64,000 nt of DNA, from assembly GCF_037190085.1 (NCBI RefSeq), contig NZ_JBBCJO010000006.1, forward strand, positions 1 to 64,000, in the 5' to 3' direction. Source of the stretch: Gemmatimonas aurantiaca. Lineage in GTDB: Bacteria; Gemmatimonadota; Gemmatimonadetes; Gemmatimonadales; Gemmatimonadaceae. Shown piece by piece: positions 8,247 through 16,898 of the stretch. Below the pieces are notes generated by a model. That model was given only the letters and a program-made list of their open reading frames with translations, ran no database searches and had not been told where the DNA came from. Both the position numbers and the translations under genes were made by a program. Within the stretch, counting starts at the first letter, position 1. Each line of letters starts with the position of its first letter.

Positions 8247-9821
8247 ATGGTTTCTTTCCGTCTCCGGATATCGCGTCGGTCCATCCGACTGAGCATCGCC
8301 GCACTGTGCTGCGTCGCTGCGACGGCTCAGGCGCAATCCGTTCCCGCGCAATCCGTTCCGGCGCAATCCGTTCCCGCCCGATCCGCCTCCGCGCAGACCG
8401 CGACCGTGCGCGGCATCGTTTTCGACAGCCTGGCCGGCAGCCCGCTCGGCAATGCGCAGGTGCAACTGGTCGCGGCCGACGGAACCGGATCGTTCGGCCG
8501 GTTGATGGTCACGGATCCCGACGGCCAGTTCGTGTTCGACAGTATCCCCGATGGCCGGTACACCCTCGGCTTCTTTCATCCGGTGCTCGATTCTCTCGGT
8601 ATCGAAGCACCGTTGCGCGGTGTGCAGATCAGTGGACAACGGCCGGTGACCGTGGGGCTGTCGATACCCGCGGCACCCGCATTCCGTCTGGCGTTATGTG
8701 GCCGACCCAGCACGACGGAAGGCAATGCGGTCCTGCTGGGATTCGTCCGAGATGCCAGGACCCGCGAAGCGCTCACGGGAGTCACCGTCACGGTTTCGTG
8801 GCTCGAACTGGCCCTGGGCAAAGGCGGCACCCACGCGCGCACCATCAGGCGCATCGCACGGATGCAGGACAACGGCTGGTTCGCGCTGTGTCAGGTGCCC
8901 AGTCCGGGCACGATTCAAGTGCAGGCATACCGGGGAGCCGATAGCACCGACGTCGTCGAACTGCAGGTGCCGGCGTCCGGCGTTCTGCGACAGGAGTTGT
9001 CCCTGGGAGCCGCACGGGCCATCACCGTGAATGAAACACGGGTCGATTCCGCCGCGCGCAGGGATTCGCTGCGCCCGATGACACGGATCATGTACACCGG
9101 CGACGGCACGCTGCGTGGCATGGTGGTGGGCAAGATGGAAGGACTGGCCGGGGGACAGCCACTGGTCGGTGCACAGGTGGGATTGGTGAACGGCCCGCAG
9201 ACACGCACCAATGCCCGGGGAGAATGGACGCTGGGCGATCTGCCACGGGGCACCCGCACACTCGAAGTCCGCGCGGTGGGCTATTACCCCGAGCGCCGTA
9301 TGGTCGACGTGGTGGATGACGCCCCATTGCAGACCGTATCCCTCGTGACGTTCAAGTCGGTGCTCGACACGATGAAGATCCGCGCCAGCGCCAATCCGCT
9401 TCTGACCGAGGGCTTTCTCGACCGTCGGCGCAGCACGGCCGGCACGTTCCTCACCGGCAACGATATCGTCGTCCGCACCGCACGTGTCACCAGCGAGATC
9501 TTCCGCAATCTGCCGGGAGTGTACCTCGAGTATCCGCAGCCGGGCGACATCGATCTCGGACCGATGACCAGTGCCGGTCAGCTCGAGATTCTGGGCACCG
9601 AACCCATCGTCCTCATGCGCAGCGGCGCCGGCGTGCGTTGCATCCCTACCATCGTGCTCAACGGTTCCATCATGCACAATCTGGGCAGTTCCGATCTCGA
9701 CGCGATGCTCAGCCCCCAGCAACTGCTCGGCGTCGAGATCTATCGTCCCGGTCAGACTCCGCCGCAGTTCCAGACCGGACTGAGCGGCTGTGGCAGCATC
9801 GTGTTGTGGACGCGCCGGTGA
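8247..9821 (+). CDS. Carboxypeptidase-regulatory/TonB plug-domain protein
   Basis: A 524-residue exported protein from ATG 8247; an in-frame GTG at 8208 is an alternative. A signal peptide ends near AATAQAQS and is followed by short sequence repeats (QSVPA units). It has a first carboxypeptidase-type regulatory beta-sandwich (about residues 45-130), a middle region with a second such fold, and a third (about 285-360, with GEWTLGDLPRGTRTLEVRAVGY). The C-terminal 130 residues resemble a TonB-receptor plug and end SGCGSIVLWTRR. No beta-barrel follows. Proteins of this layout are frequent in Gemmatimonadota-like genomes; a role as a surface adaptor or partner of a separate barrel is inference only. 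Confidence 0.65.
   Translation: MVSFRLRISRRSIRLSIAALCCVAATAQAQSVPAQSVPAQSVPARSASAQTATVRGIVFDSLAGSPLGNAQVQLVAADGTGSFGRLMVTDPDGQFVFDSIPDGRYTLGFFHPVLDSLGIEAPLRGVQISGQRPVTVGLSIPAAPAFRLALCGRPSTTEGNAVLLGFVRDARTREALTGVTVTVSWLELALGKGGTHARTIRRIARMQDNGWFALCQVPSPGTIQVQAYRGADSTDVVELQVPASGVLRQELSLGAARAITVNETRVDSAARRDSLRPMTRIMYTGDGTLRGMVVGKMEGLAGGQPLVGAQVGLVNGPQTRTNARGEWTLGDLPRGTRTLEVRAVGYYPERRMVDVVDDAPLQTVSLVTFKSVLDTMKIRASANPLLTEGFLDRRRSTAGTFLTGNDIVVRTARVTSEIFRNLPGVYLEYPQPGDIDLGPMTSAGQLEILGTEPIVLMRSGAGVRCIPTIVLNGSIMHNLGSSDLDAMLSPQQLLGVEIYRPGQTPPQFQTGLSGCGSIVLWTRR
8331..8390. repeat. 15-bp tandem repeat inside coding sequence
   Basis: Unit GCGCAATCCGTTCCC at 8331-8345, 8346-8360 and 8361-8375, with a degenerate fourth copy at 8376-8390. 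It keeps frame and encodes QSVPA repeats just after the signal peptide of the plug-domain protein. Confidence 0.9.
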
Positions 9822-9857
9822 CGGCGTGATCCTCCGTCAGACGGACACCACCCGGCG

Positions 9858-11060
9858 TCAGGGCCGAAGCTTCACGATCGCCACGCGCCAATCCGACTGG
9901 AACGCGCCCCGTTCCGCTGGGGGTGGCGCGGGAGTGCGATCGAGGTAGCCGAGCTGGTCGATCTGCTGCATGGTCCACAGATCGTCGACGATCTTGTCGC
10001 GCTCGAGATCGATGGCGTCCTCCACGCGGTGCGTGAAACCGCGATGTTCCTTCGAGACGAGCACCCCGATATCGTGGGTCGCGGCGGCCACCCACACCGG
10101 TGTACCGGCCCACTGCACGTTGGTTTGCCAGAGACGCACATGATGCCGTTTGGCAAACGTGTCGGTGACACGCTGAAACGCGAGATCCGGATCGCGCCCG
10201 AACATCGTCTGTGCGGATACTGGTTGATGCTGATACCCCTCCGCCGCGGCGGCCTTGATGAACGTGTCGAAATCCGCCCGCGTGGACATGCGATCCGGCA
10301 CATCCCAGCCGGCGGCGATGAAAGCCCGTTGTACCTGAGCCTGCGTTCCGAGGAGCACGATATTCACGAAATCGCCGGGCCCACGTCCACCGGCCGTGAG
10401 ACCGCGCGCGGGCAGGGCAAGGAACAGGTCACGTTGCGTCTGATCGGGCGCGAGCGCCGCCGGTGTGTTGTCGTCGGGCCACATCGGCAATGGCGCGGCG
10501 ACACGCAGACGCACCGTCATGTCGGTGCCCGGCACGAAGACGACCCGTCGATGCCGCTCCTCCGCTTCCCCCCGGAAGGCGGAGAAGAGCAACGCGCCGG
10601 CCACGGGATCGATGGATCCCAGCAGCAATGACGCCCAGTCGGCCCGGGATCGCACCAGACTCCTGAGCGGCGGTCCGAGCACGCGTCCCCCGTCGTCCAC
10701 CGATTCCCGCGCGTTGTCCACGGCCGTCAGCACGCCATCGATGGCGACCTGGGCATTCGTGCTCTTCAGCGACGTGAAGCGCACATGCACGAAGTGGCGT
10801 GCTCCGGCCAGGTGCTCCGTTCCCGTCTCGTCGATGACGCCCTCCAGCATCGTGCGTGGCGCCACGATGACACGCCCCTCCTGCATCACCGGGGCCATCA
10901 CCATGGCCCGGATCTTTCTTCCGCGAAACGATTCGTGTGCCCCTATCGAATCGAGTGTACGTACCGGAATGCGCGCCGTCACGGGAATGGTCTGCGCGAA
11001 CAACGGAACGCCGGGCGCGAGGAGCAGCAGAGACAGGAGGGCGCGCGTGATGGTAGGCAT
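9858..11060 (-). CDS. LssY C-terminal domain protein
   Basis: A 400-residue exported protein from ATG 11060. The open frame extends to 11159, but the sequence from MPTITRALLSLLLLAPGVPLFAQ is a normal signal peptide. The first half is a beta-rich region (about residues 25-220). The C-terminal half matches the LssY_C domain: DFVNIVLLGTQAQVQRAF, then GWDVPDR, FGRDPDLAFQR, RHHVRLWQT, GTPVWVAAATHDIG and IDLERDKIVDDL in the family's order. LssY_C is found attached to phosphatase-like membrane proteins but its reaction is not established. The divergent MFS gene begins only 17 bases away, so the two genes must share an overlapping promoter region. It converges on the plug-domain gene. Confidence 0.72.
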   Translation of the reverse strand: MPTITRALLSLLLLAPGVPLFAQTIPVTARIPVRTLDSIGAHESFRGRKIRAMVMAPVMQEGRVIVAPRTMLEGVIDETGTEHLAGARHFVHVRFTSLKSTNAQVAIDGVLTAVDNARESVDDGGRVLGPPLRSLVRSRADWASLLLGSIDPVAGALLFSAFRGEAEERHRRVVFVPGTDMTVRLRVAAPLPMWPDDNTPAALAPDQTQRDLFLALPARGLTAGGRGPGDFVNIVLLGTQAQVQRAFIAAGWDVPDRMSTRADFDTFIKAAAAEGYQHQPVSAQTMFGRDPDLAFQRVTDTFAKRHHVRLWQTNVQWAGTPVWVAAATHDIGVLVSKEHRGFTHRVEDAIDLERDKIVDDLWTMQQIDQLGYLDRTPAPPPAERGAFQSDWRVAIVKLRP

Positions 11061-11077
11061 GATGATATGTTCGCACA

Positions 11078-12292
11078 ATGACGTGGAAACAGAAGACCGC
11101 TCTCTTTCTCGGCAGCCAGGCGCTTTCGCTTTTCGGAACGGCCCTCGTGCAGTATGCACTCATGTGGCATGTGACGCTGGCCACGAAGTCGGGCTGGCTG
11201 ATGACCGTCTACATTCTGTGCGGCTTCGTCCCGGCGTTCATCGTCTCGCCCTTTGCCGGCGTGTGGGCCGATCGCATGGATCGCAAACGGCTCACCATCC
11301 TTTCCGATGGTGGCATTGCGGTGGTCACGCTATTGCTCGCACTGGCCGCCCATTCGGGGCAGAACGTCCTCTGGCTCGTCATGATCACCGCCGCCGTGCG
11401 GGCCGTGGGGCAAGCCATTCAGCAACCGGCGGTCGGTGCGCTGCTGCCGCAGTTCGTGCCGGCGGATCAGCTCGCGCGGGTCAACGGCATCCAGAGCACC
11501 ATCCAGTCGGCGACATTCTTCGGCGCGCCCGTGCTGGCGGGCCTGCTCATGACCGTCTGGCCCCTGGAATACATCTTCCTGCTCGACGTCTCGACCGCGG
11601 CCGTGGCCATCGCGTTGCTGGCGTTCTTTCTGCATGTGCCGCCGCATGAAAAGGCCGGACAGCCGCAGATGGTTTCGTATTTCGACGACATGCGGCAGGG
11701 GTTTTCCTACATCCGCACGCATCGGTTCCTCGTGCCGTATTTCAGCTTCGTGGCGGTGCTGCTCGTGCTCGTCGCGCCGGCGGCATTCCTCACGCCATTG
11801 CAGGTGGTCCGCACGTTCGGTTCCGAGGTCTGGCGGCTCACCGCCATCGAAATGGCGTTTTCCGTCGGCATGATGTCGGGCGGCGCCTTCATGGCCTGGT
11901 GGGGCGGCTTCACCAACCGCATCCACACCATGGTCCTCGCCTCGGCCATCATGGCGGTGTGTACCGCCCTGCTGGGTGTCATGCCCAATTTCTGGGCGTA
12001 CCTCGTGCCCATGGGGATCTTCGGCATCGCCTTGCCGCTCTACAACACCGGCGCCACGGTCCTGCTGCAGGAACATGTCGAACCCGATTTCCTCGGCCGC
12101 GTGTTCTCGATCTTCACGATGCTGCAGACGGCCATGATGCCACTCGGCATGCTCGTCTTCGGTCCGATGTCGGAGTTCGTGCGCATCGAGGTGCTGCTCA
12201 TCGTGACCGGCATCGCGATGGGCGCGCAGCTGCTCTGGGTGATGAACGATCGCACCCTCATCCAGGCGGGAGCGCCGGTTGAACAGCCCTGA
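11078..12292 (+). CDS. MFS transporter, putative exporter
   Basis: A 404-residue inner-membrane protein with about 12 hydrophobic helices. The loop after helix 2 carries the MFS signature as FAGVWADRMDRKRL (about residues 56-69). The sequence resembles the MFS_3 group that includes macrolide-type and enterobactin exporters, so drug or metabolite efflux by proton antiport is likely. The first 25 residues (MTWKQKTALFLGSQALSLFG) are typical of that group. An ArsR regulator starts 51 bases after the stop and probably governs this gene or the pair. The stop codon is inside the first copy of a perfect 14-bp duplication. The substrate is unknown. Confidence 0.85.
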   Translation: MTWKQKTALFLGSQALSLFGTALVQYALMWHVTLATKSGWLMTVYILCGFVPAFIVSPFAGVWADRMDRKRLTILSDGGIAVVTLLLALAAHSGQNVLWLVMITAAVRAVGQAIQQPAVGALLPQFVPADQLARVNGIQSTIQSATFFGAPVLAGLLMTVWPLEYIFLLDVSTAAVAIALLAFFLHVPPHEKAGQPQMVSYFDDMRQGFSYIRTHRFLVPYFSFVAVLLVLVAPAAFLTPLQVVRTFGSEVWRLTAIEMAFSVGMMSGGAFMAWWGGFTNRIHTMVLASAIMAVCTALLGVMPNFWAYLVPMGIFGIALPLYNTGATVLLQEHVEPDFLGRVFSIFTMLQTAMMPLGMLVFGPMSEFVRIEVLLIVTGIAMGAQLLWVMNDRTLIQAGAPVEQP

Positions 12293-12306
12293 TTGAACAG
12301 CCCTGA
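12279..12306. repeat. 14-bp perfect tandem duplication over a stop codon
   Basis: TTGAACAGCCCTGA occurs at 12279-12292 and again at 12293-12306. The first copy encodes the last residues and TGA stop of the MFS gene; the second is non-coding. It looks like a recent slippage event. Confidence 0.92.
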
Positions 12307-12332
12307 CTTGATCGGGCCCCTGGCTCGTGCAA

Positions 12333-12342
12333 TACTCAAGTA
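12333..12342. promoter_or_regulatory. Candidate ArsR operator at start codon
   Basis: TACTCAAGTA is a near-perfect palindrome (TACT/AGTA half-sites) ending two bases before the ArsR start codon at 12344. The 16-base context GCAATACTCAAGTAAA shares its first 11 bases with a site at 63049-63059. Autoregulation is inferred from position. Confidence 0.45.
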
Positions 12343-12343
12343 A

Positions 12344-12715
12344 ATGCTTCAACATCCGGATCTCGATCAACTCCTGCACGCCATCGCGGACCCCTCACGC
12401 CGGGCCATCACCGAACGATTGAGTGTCGGTCCGGCGGCTGTCAGCGAATTGGCCAGCCCGCTGCGCATCTCGCTCGCGGCCGTGCTGCAGCATGTACAGG
12501 TGCTCGAACGGGCGGGTATCGTGCGCACCCGGAAAGTGGGACGTGTGCGGACCTGCCAGCTCGAGCCGGAGGCGTTCCGGGCATTGGAGCAGTGGATCGC
12601 CGAGCGGCGGCAGCACTGGGAGCAGCGATTCGATCGCCTGGGAGCGCTGCTCGATGAATCCCCTGCCCGTTCACCGAACGATCCACCGCATTCGCCGAGC
12701 GAAGTCCGCGGGTGA
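12344..12715 (+). CDS. ArsR-family transcriptional regulator
   Basis: A 123-residue winged-helix repressor. The order is that of ArsR proteins paired with SRPBCC or efflux genes: ADPSRRAITERL helix (about residues 16-27), the recognition region PAAVSELASPLRISLAAVLQHVQVLERAG (about 30-58), and the wing RTRKVGRVRTCQLE (about 61-74). No cysteine metal-binding motif is present in the recognition helix, so it is probably not a metal sensor. It lies just after the MFS exporter and 46 bases before the LytS-like kinase. No strong Shine-Dalgarno sequence is visible; a palindrome overlaps the region where one would sit. Confidence 0.85.
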   Translation: MLQHPDLDQLLHAIADPSRRAITERLSVGPAAVSELASPLRISLAAVLQHVQVLERAGIVRTRKVGRVRTCQLEPEAFRALEQWIAERRQHWEQRFDRLGALLDESPARSPNDPPHSPSEVRG

Positions 12716-12761
12716 CCGAATCCGTTTGGAAGCCACGTCGTAGGGGCTGTATCGTCCGCCC

Positions 12762-13970
12762 ATGCGACTCCCTCTGCTTTCTGTCCTGAAAACGCGATCG
12801 ACCAGCGGCGGCAAGCCCGGTGCCGAAGCGCCACTGGCGCCGATGTCCCGGGGAGTCGTGATCCTGCTGCATCTCGGATACTGGGGGATGTACCTGCTGC
12901 TGCTGGCGCTGATCTTCGCGCTGCTGCAGGCGCAGGTCCGGACGGCCCCGGGCCGGGCACCGACAGACCTCTTCGGCCTGCTCTTCCGCTCGCGTCTCAC
13001 CTTCCAGCTCGTCATCCCGAATGCCGTGGCGTTCTACATCGCCTACGGCATTCTCGCGCCCCGTTTTCTCGCCACACGGCGCTTTGGCGCGTTTCTGGCG
13101 GGTGGTATGCTGGGGGCCCTGACGGCGTCCGCGGTGAGTCTGATCGGCATTCCCGCGCGGATCATCGACGCATCGTCGATACACATCTCCGCCCTTCGCG
13201 CGATGCCCTTCCTCATCGCAACCGGTGGACTCGCCACCATTCACATGACCATTGCCACCATCATGCGTGGCTTCGTGGGATGGTATGACGATTTCGCCGA
13301 AAAAGACGCCCTCCGTCGTCGCACGACCGAAGTGGAAGTCGCGCTGACCCGGGCCACCCTCGATCCGCATTTCCTCTTCAACACGCTCAACAACATCGAC
13401 ACCCTCATCGGCCGGGCGCCCGAGACGGCTTCGATCTATCTGACCCGGTTGTCCGAACTGCTGCGTTTCGTGTTGTACGACTCCCGTGCGGATCTCGTGC
13501 CGCTCGATGCCGAACTGACGTTCCTCGACAAGTACATCGCGTTGCAGCAGTTGCGCCTGCGCAATCCGGACACCGTGACGTACGCCGTGCGCGGCAACCG
13601 GAAGGGCAGTCTCATTGCCCCCATGCTGCTGGTGCCGTTCGTCGAGAACGCCTTCAAACACGCGTCGGGCCAGCGCACCCCGGGCTCCATCGTGGTGGAC
13701 ATCGCGATCGACAGCGACGCGCTCACGTTCACCTGCGCGAATCGCTACGACCCGCAACGTCGTGACGACATCACGGACGCGCGCCCGGCCCTCATCGGCG
13801 GGCTGGGGAATGACCTGATCCGTCGCCGTCTCGATCTGCTGTATCCGTCGCGTTACACGCTCCGGACCGACGATCGCGACGCCGTGTACTCCGTGCACCT
13901 CTCGGTGCAACTGGCTTCCGCGCCCGCATCCTCCTCCGACTACGCTCTCCATGCGCTGTCTCATCGTTGA
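12762..13970 (+). CDS. LytS-type sensor histidine kinase
   Basis: A 402-residue inner-membrane kinase of the His_kinase (LytS/YehU) group. It has about four membrane helices in residues 25-180, a short linker, and the phosphoacceptor box LDPHFLFNTLNN with His203. The ATPase region includes the N-box-like PFVENAFKHA (about 290-299) and the late glycine motif GGLGNDLIRRRL (about 346-357). It lacks a recognisable extracellular sensor domain, so sensing probably occurs in the membrane. It overlaps the response-regulator gene by 20 bases and should phosphorylate that partner. Confidence 0.9.
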   Translation: MRLPLLSVLKTRSTSGGKPGAEAPLAPMSRGVVILLHLGYWGMYLLLLALIFALLQAQVRTAPGRAPTDLFGLLFRSRLTFQLVIPNAVAFYIAYGILAPRFLATRRFGAFLAGGMLGALTASAVSLIGIPARIIDASSIHISALRAMPFLIATGGLATIHMTIATIMRGFVGWYDDFAEKDALRRRTTEVEVALTRATLDPHFLFNTLNNIDTLIGRAPETASIYLTRLSELLRFVLYDSRADLVPLDAELTFLDKYIALQQLRLRNPDTVTYAVRGNRKGSLIAPMLLVPFVENAFKHASGQRTPGSIVVDIAIDSDALTFTCANRYDPQRRDDITDARPALIGGLGNDLIRRRLDLLYPSRYTLRTDDRDAVYSVHLSVQLASAPASSSDYALHALSHR

Positions 13971-14697
13971 GGACGAGCCGCTCGCGGCCGATCGACTCAC
14001 GGACTACATCCAGCGTCTGCCATTCCTTCGGCTCGTCGGCAGCTTCGACAACGCCGACGACGCGCTGTCCTGGCTGCTGAGCAATCCGGTCGACCTGCTG
14101 TTCCTCGACATCAGCCTGGGCGGGATGTCGGGCATCGAATTGCTGGAAACGCTGATGGTGAACAGTCAGGTCGTCCTCACCACGGCCCACCCCGAGTTTG
14201 CGCTCAAGGGATACGAACTCAAGGTCACCGACTATCTGCTCAAACCGTTCACGTTCCAGCGTTTTGTTCAGGCGGTGGAGCGGGCGCAGTCGCTGATGCC
14301 GGCCGTCACATCCCCTCAACGCCCTGCGCTGCACGCCTCGGCGGCCCGTGGGTTCATCTTCGTGCGCACCGAGTTCCGGCTCGAACGGGTACGACTGGCC
14401 GATGTGCTCTACATCGAAGGCGACGGGGACTATCGGCAGATTCACACCACGCAGAAACGTCTCACGACGTCCGAAACACTGGCCGATCTGGAGACGCGTC
14501 TGCCCGCCGATCGCATCTGCCGTGTGCACAAATCGTTCATGGTGGCACTCGACAAGATCGACACCATCGAACGCGATCGCATCAGCATCCGCAACAGACT
14601 GATCCCCGTGTCGGCCACGTATCGCGATCGTTTCTACGCGCTCATCGGACACGGCACGCCGCCATACGGCACGCCGCCATACGGTGCTCCACGATGA
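13951..14697 (+). CDS. LytTR response regulator
   Basis: A 248-residue DNA-binding regulator, partner of the overlapping kinase. The receiver domain (residues 1-115) has the acidic pair in IVEDEP, phosphoacceptor Asp53 (LLFLDISLGG), Thr in LTTAHP and Lys in LLKPF. The LytTR domain (about 135-235) shows the family pattern FIFVRTEFRL, VLYIEGDGDYRQIH, ICRVHKSFMVAL and ISIRNRLIPVSATYRDRF. The last residues are a short repeat, GTPPYGTPPYG, encoded by a 15-bp tandem repeat at 14653-14682. The stop overlaps the permease start by four bases (ATGA), so the permease is probably its target or partner. Confidence 0.92.
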   Translation: MRCLIVEDEPLAADRLTDYIQRLPFLRLVGSFDNADDALSWLLSNPVDLLFLDISLGGMSGIELLETLMVNSQVVLTTAHPEFALKGYELKVTDYLLKPFTFQRFVQAVERAQSLMPAVTSPQRPALHASAARGFIFVRTEFRLERVRLADVLYIEGDGDYRQIHTTQKRLTTSETLADLETRLPADRICRVHKSFMVALDKIDTIERDRISIRNRLIPVSATYRDRFYALIGHGTPPYGTPPYGAPR

Positions 14698-15974
14698 CGG
14701 TCACGCCCCGTGGCACGCATGTCCCGGGCCTCTCCAATGTCCTGTCCGCGGCAATAGTGGGAATCGGTTCTCTTCGTGAGAATCCACTGCGCACCATGCT
14801 CTCCACGCTGGGTGTCATCATCGGCGTCGGCGCGCTGGTGTCCGTCTTGTCGTTGAGTGACGCCATGCAGCGGTTCGTCCGCGGTGAAGTGTCCCGCACC
14901 ACAGATCTGCAGAATGTCGCCATTCAGGCGCAGACCCAGGTGATGGTGCAGGGCGTCGCCACGCCCGTGCGCAACTACCCGGTGTTCACGTTGCGTGATC
15001 TCGACGACATCCAGAGCGGGATCACGCCATTGACCGGGGCCGGGATGATGCTTGCCGGATCGGCACGTGTGACCTATCCCCGTACCGGCAATCAACGCCA
15101 GGTGAACATCACGGCATCCACGGCCGGCGTCGAAAAGATCTCGTCACCCAGACTGCTCTCCGGTCGATTCTTCACGGGCACGGAAGCCTCACGCAATGCG
15201 CCGGTCATCGTGCTCTCGTACCTGCTGGCCGAGGAACTCGCGGCGGAGCGCGGCGTGCATTCCATGCTGGGCGCGTTCGTGCGGGTACACGGCATCCCCA
15301 TGGAAGTCATCGGCATCCTGGCCCTGAACAAAGGCGAACGCGGTTACGCGGCCACCGTGCCCTTCGCGGCGGCAGCCACGCTGCTGAGTGGCACGACGTC
15401 ACTGCGTACCCCCACGTTGCTGCTCAAGGCGACCTCCGTGGAAGACGTGCAACGGGTGAAGCGCGATGTGGAAGACTGGCTGGCCACACGCTATCGCGGC
15501 TGGGAGACGTCGGTCCGGATATCGACGCGGGAAGGCATGCTGGATCAGGCCACCCAGGGGCTCGCGATCATGAAAGTGTTTCTTGGCGTGCTCGCCGGAA
15601 TCTCCCTGCTGGTGGGCGGCATCGGCATCATGAACATCATGCTGGCCAGTGTGACCGAGCGAACGCGGGAGATCGGCATCAGCAAAGCCATCGGCGCCCG
15701 GTCGCGCGACATCCAGTGGCAGTTCCTCACCGAGGCCGTGGCGGTGTCCTGTTTCGGCAGCACGGCGGGCGTGCTGCTGGGGGCGGTGATCAGCGCCGGC
15801 ACGCTCGTGGGCATCCGGCGATGGTTCGGGGCCGAGCACATGACCTTCATACTGACCCCGGGTACGGTGCTGGTGGCCGCCGCCGCCGCGGTGACCATCG
15901 GGGTGGTCTTCGGGACCTATCCCGCACGCCGTGCCGGACGTCTGAGCCCCATCGACGCCATTCGTCACGAATAG
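14694..15974 (+). CDS. ABC transporter permease, MacB/FtsX type
   Basis: A 426-residue membrane protein with the MacB arrangement: an N-terminal helix (about residues 25-50, LRTMLSTLGVIIGVGALVSV), a MacB-type periplasmic core domain (about 55-260), and three C-terminal helices with the FtsX core (about 295-415) containing VGGIGIMNIMLASVTERTREIG and the ending PARRAGRLSPIDAIRHE. MacB-like systems move substrates across the periplasm mechanically using a cytoplasmic ATPase. No ATPase gene lies in this operon or elsewhere in the window. It is translationally coupled to the LytTR regulator. Confidence 0.88.
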   Translation: MTVTPRGTHVPGLSNVLSAAIVGIGSLRENPLRTMLSTLGVIIGVGALVSVLSLSDAMQRFVRGEVSRTTDLQNVAIQAQTQVMVQGVATPVRNYPVFTLRDLDDIQSGITPLTGAGMMLAGSARVTYPRTGNQRQVNITASTAGVEKISSPRLLSGRFFTGTEASRNAPVIVLSYLLAEELAAERGVHSMLGAFVRVHGIPMEVIGILALNKGERGYAATVPFAAAATLLSGTTSLRTPTLLLKATSVEDVQRVKRDVEDWLATRYRGWETSVRISTREGMLDQATQGLAIMKVFLGVLAGISLLVGGIGIMNIMLASVTERTREIGISKAIGARSRDIQWQFLTEAVAVSCFGSTAGVLLGAVISAGTLVGIRRWFGAEHMTFILTPGTVLVAAAAAVTIGVVFGTYPARRAGRLSPIDAIRHE

Positions 15975-16065
15975 TCGCGGGGCGGTCCCACGGCCCCCAT
16001 GTCGGGCGACGGGACCCGCGCGCCCCGCCTTGGTACCTCCCCGCCGTCCCTCCAGATTGCGGCAT

Positions 16066-16896
16066 ATGAGCAAGTCGCACACGGATACGAAGGATACGGC
16101 GGGCGCCCGGCCCATGCGGCGCTGGGTCGTGAAGGCGGGCAGCAACATGGTCTGCAGCGGTGGTCCGCTGTTGCTGCGGGCCTGGATGCAGCAGGTCGCG
16201 CACCTGCGGCGGGAACACGGCATCGAAGTGATCTGGGTGACGTCCGGGGCCATCGCCTCGGCCGCCGATCGGGTCCCGTCGGCCAGAAAGAAGAACCGCA
16301 CGCTGTCGGAGAAACAGGCGCTCAGTGCCATCGGGCAGCCGATGGTCATGGATCTCTACAACCTCGCGCTCAATGCCACGGGCCTGATGGGCGCGCAGAT
16401 CCTGCTCACCTACGACGACATCGCCGACGACCAACGCCGGCGCAATTTCCAGAATACCGTCGAGCAGTTGCTGACGTGGGGCATCACCCCCGTTCTCAAC
16501 GAGAACGACGCCGTCGCCACCGAAGAGATCAAGTTCGGCGACAACGACAGCCTGTCGGCCCGCGTGGCGTGGGTGACCAGAGCCGAGCGACTGCTCATTC
16601 TCACCGACGTGGCCGGTCTGTACGACAGCGACCCGCGCAAGAACCCGCAGGCGGCGCGGGTGCCCCGTCTCGAGCAGGTCACGACCGCACTGATCGACAG
16701 CACCGACAAGGGTGGCGGCTCCTCACGCGGCACGGGCGGCATGTATTCCAAGCTGAGCGCCGCGCAGCTCGCCGCCGATCACGGCGTGGAGACGTGGCTC
16801 GTGCAGGGGGATGTCCCGGCGGTCCTGCTGCAGGTTGCCAGCGATGCCGACATCGGCACACGGATCGCCGCCAGACGCCGGCGGGGAGAGAAGTGA
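16066..16896 (+). CDS. proB: Glutamate 5-kinase
   Basis: A 276-residue cytoplasmic enzyme that phosphorylates glutamate, the first step of proline synthesis. The amino-acid-kinase fold is clear: WVVKAGSNMV near the start, WVTSGAIASA (about residues 60-69), QILLTYDDIADDQRRRNFQNT, PVLNENDAVATEEIKFGDND (about 142-161), and LLILTDVAGLYDSDPR. The RNA-binding PUA domain found in E. coli ProB is absent, as in many bacteria. The ATG at 16066 was chosen over longer in-frame codons because the kinase fold begins soon after it. Its stop overlaps or abuts proA, giving a proBAC operon. Confidence 0.93.
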   Translation: MSKSHTDTKDTAGARPMRRWVVKAGSNMVCSGGPLLLRAWMQQVAHLRREHGIEVIWVTSGAIASAADRVPSARKKNRTLSEKQALSAIGQPMVMDLYNLALNATGLMGAQILLTYDDIADDQRRRNFQNTVEQLLTWGITPVLNENDAVATEEIKFGDNDSLSARVAWVTRAERLLILTDVAGLYDSDPRKNPQAARVPRLEQVTTALIDSTDKGGGSSRGTGGMYSKLSAAQLAADHGVETWLVQGDVPAVLLQVASDADIGTRIAARRRRGEK

Positions 16897-16898
16897 CC

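Noticed and set aside
12441..14000. 519-codon minus-strand open frame
   Set aside because: It is antisense to the ArsR and LytS-type genes and has no recognisable domain.
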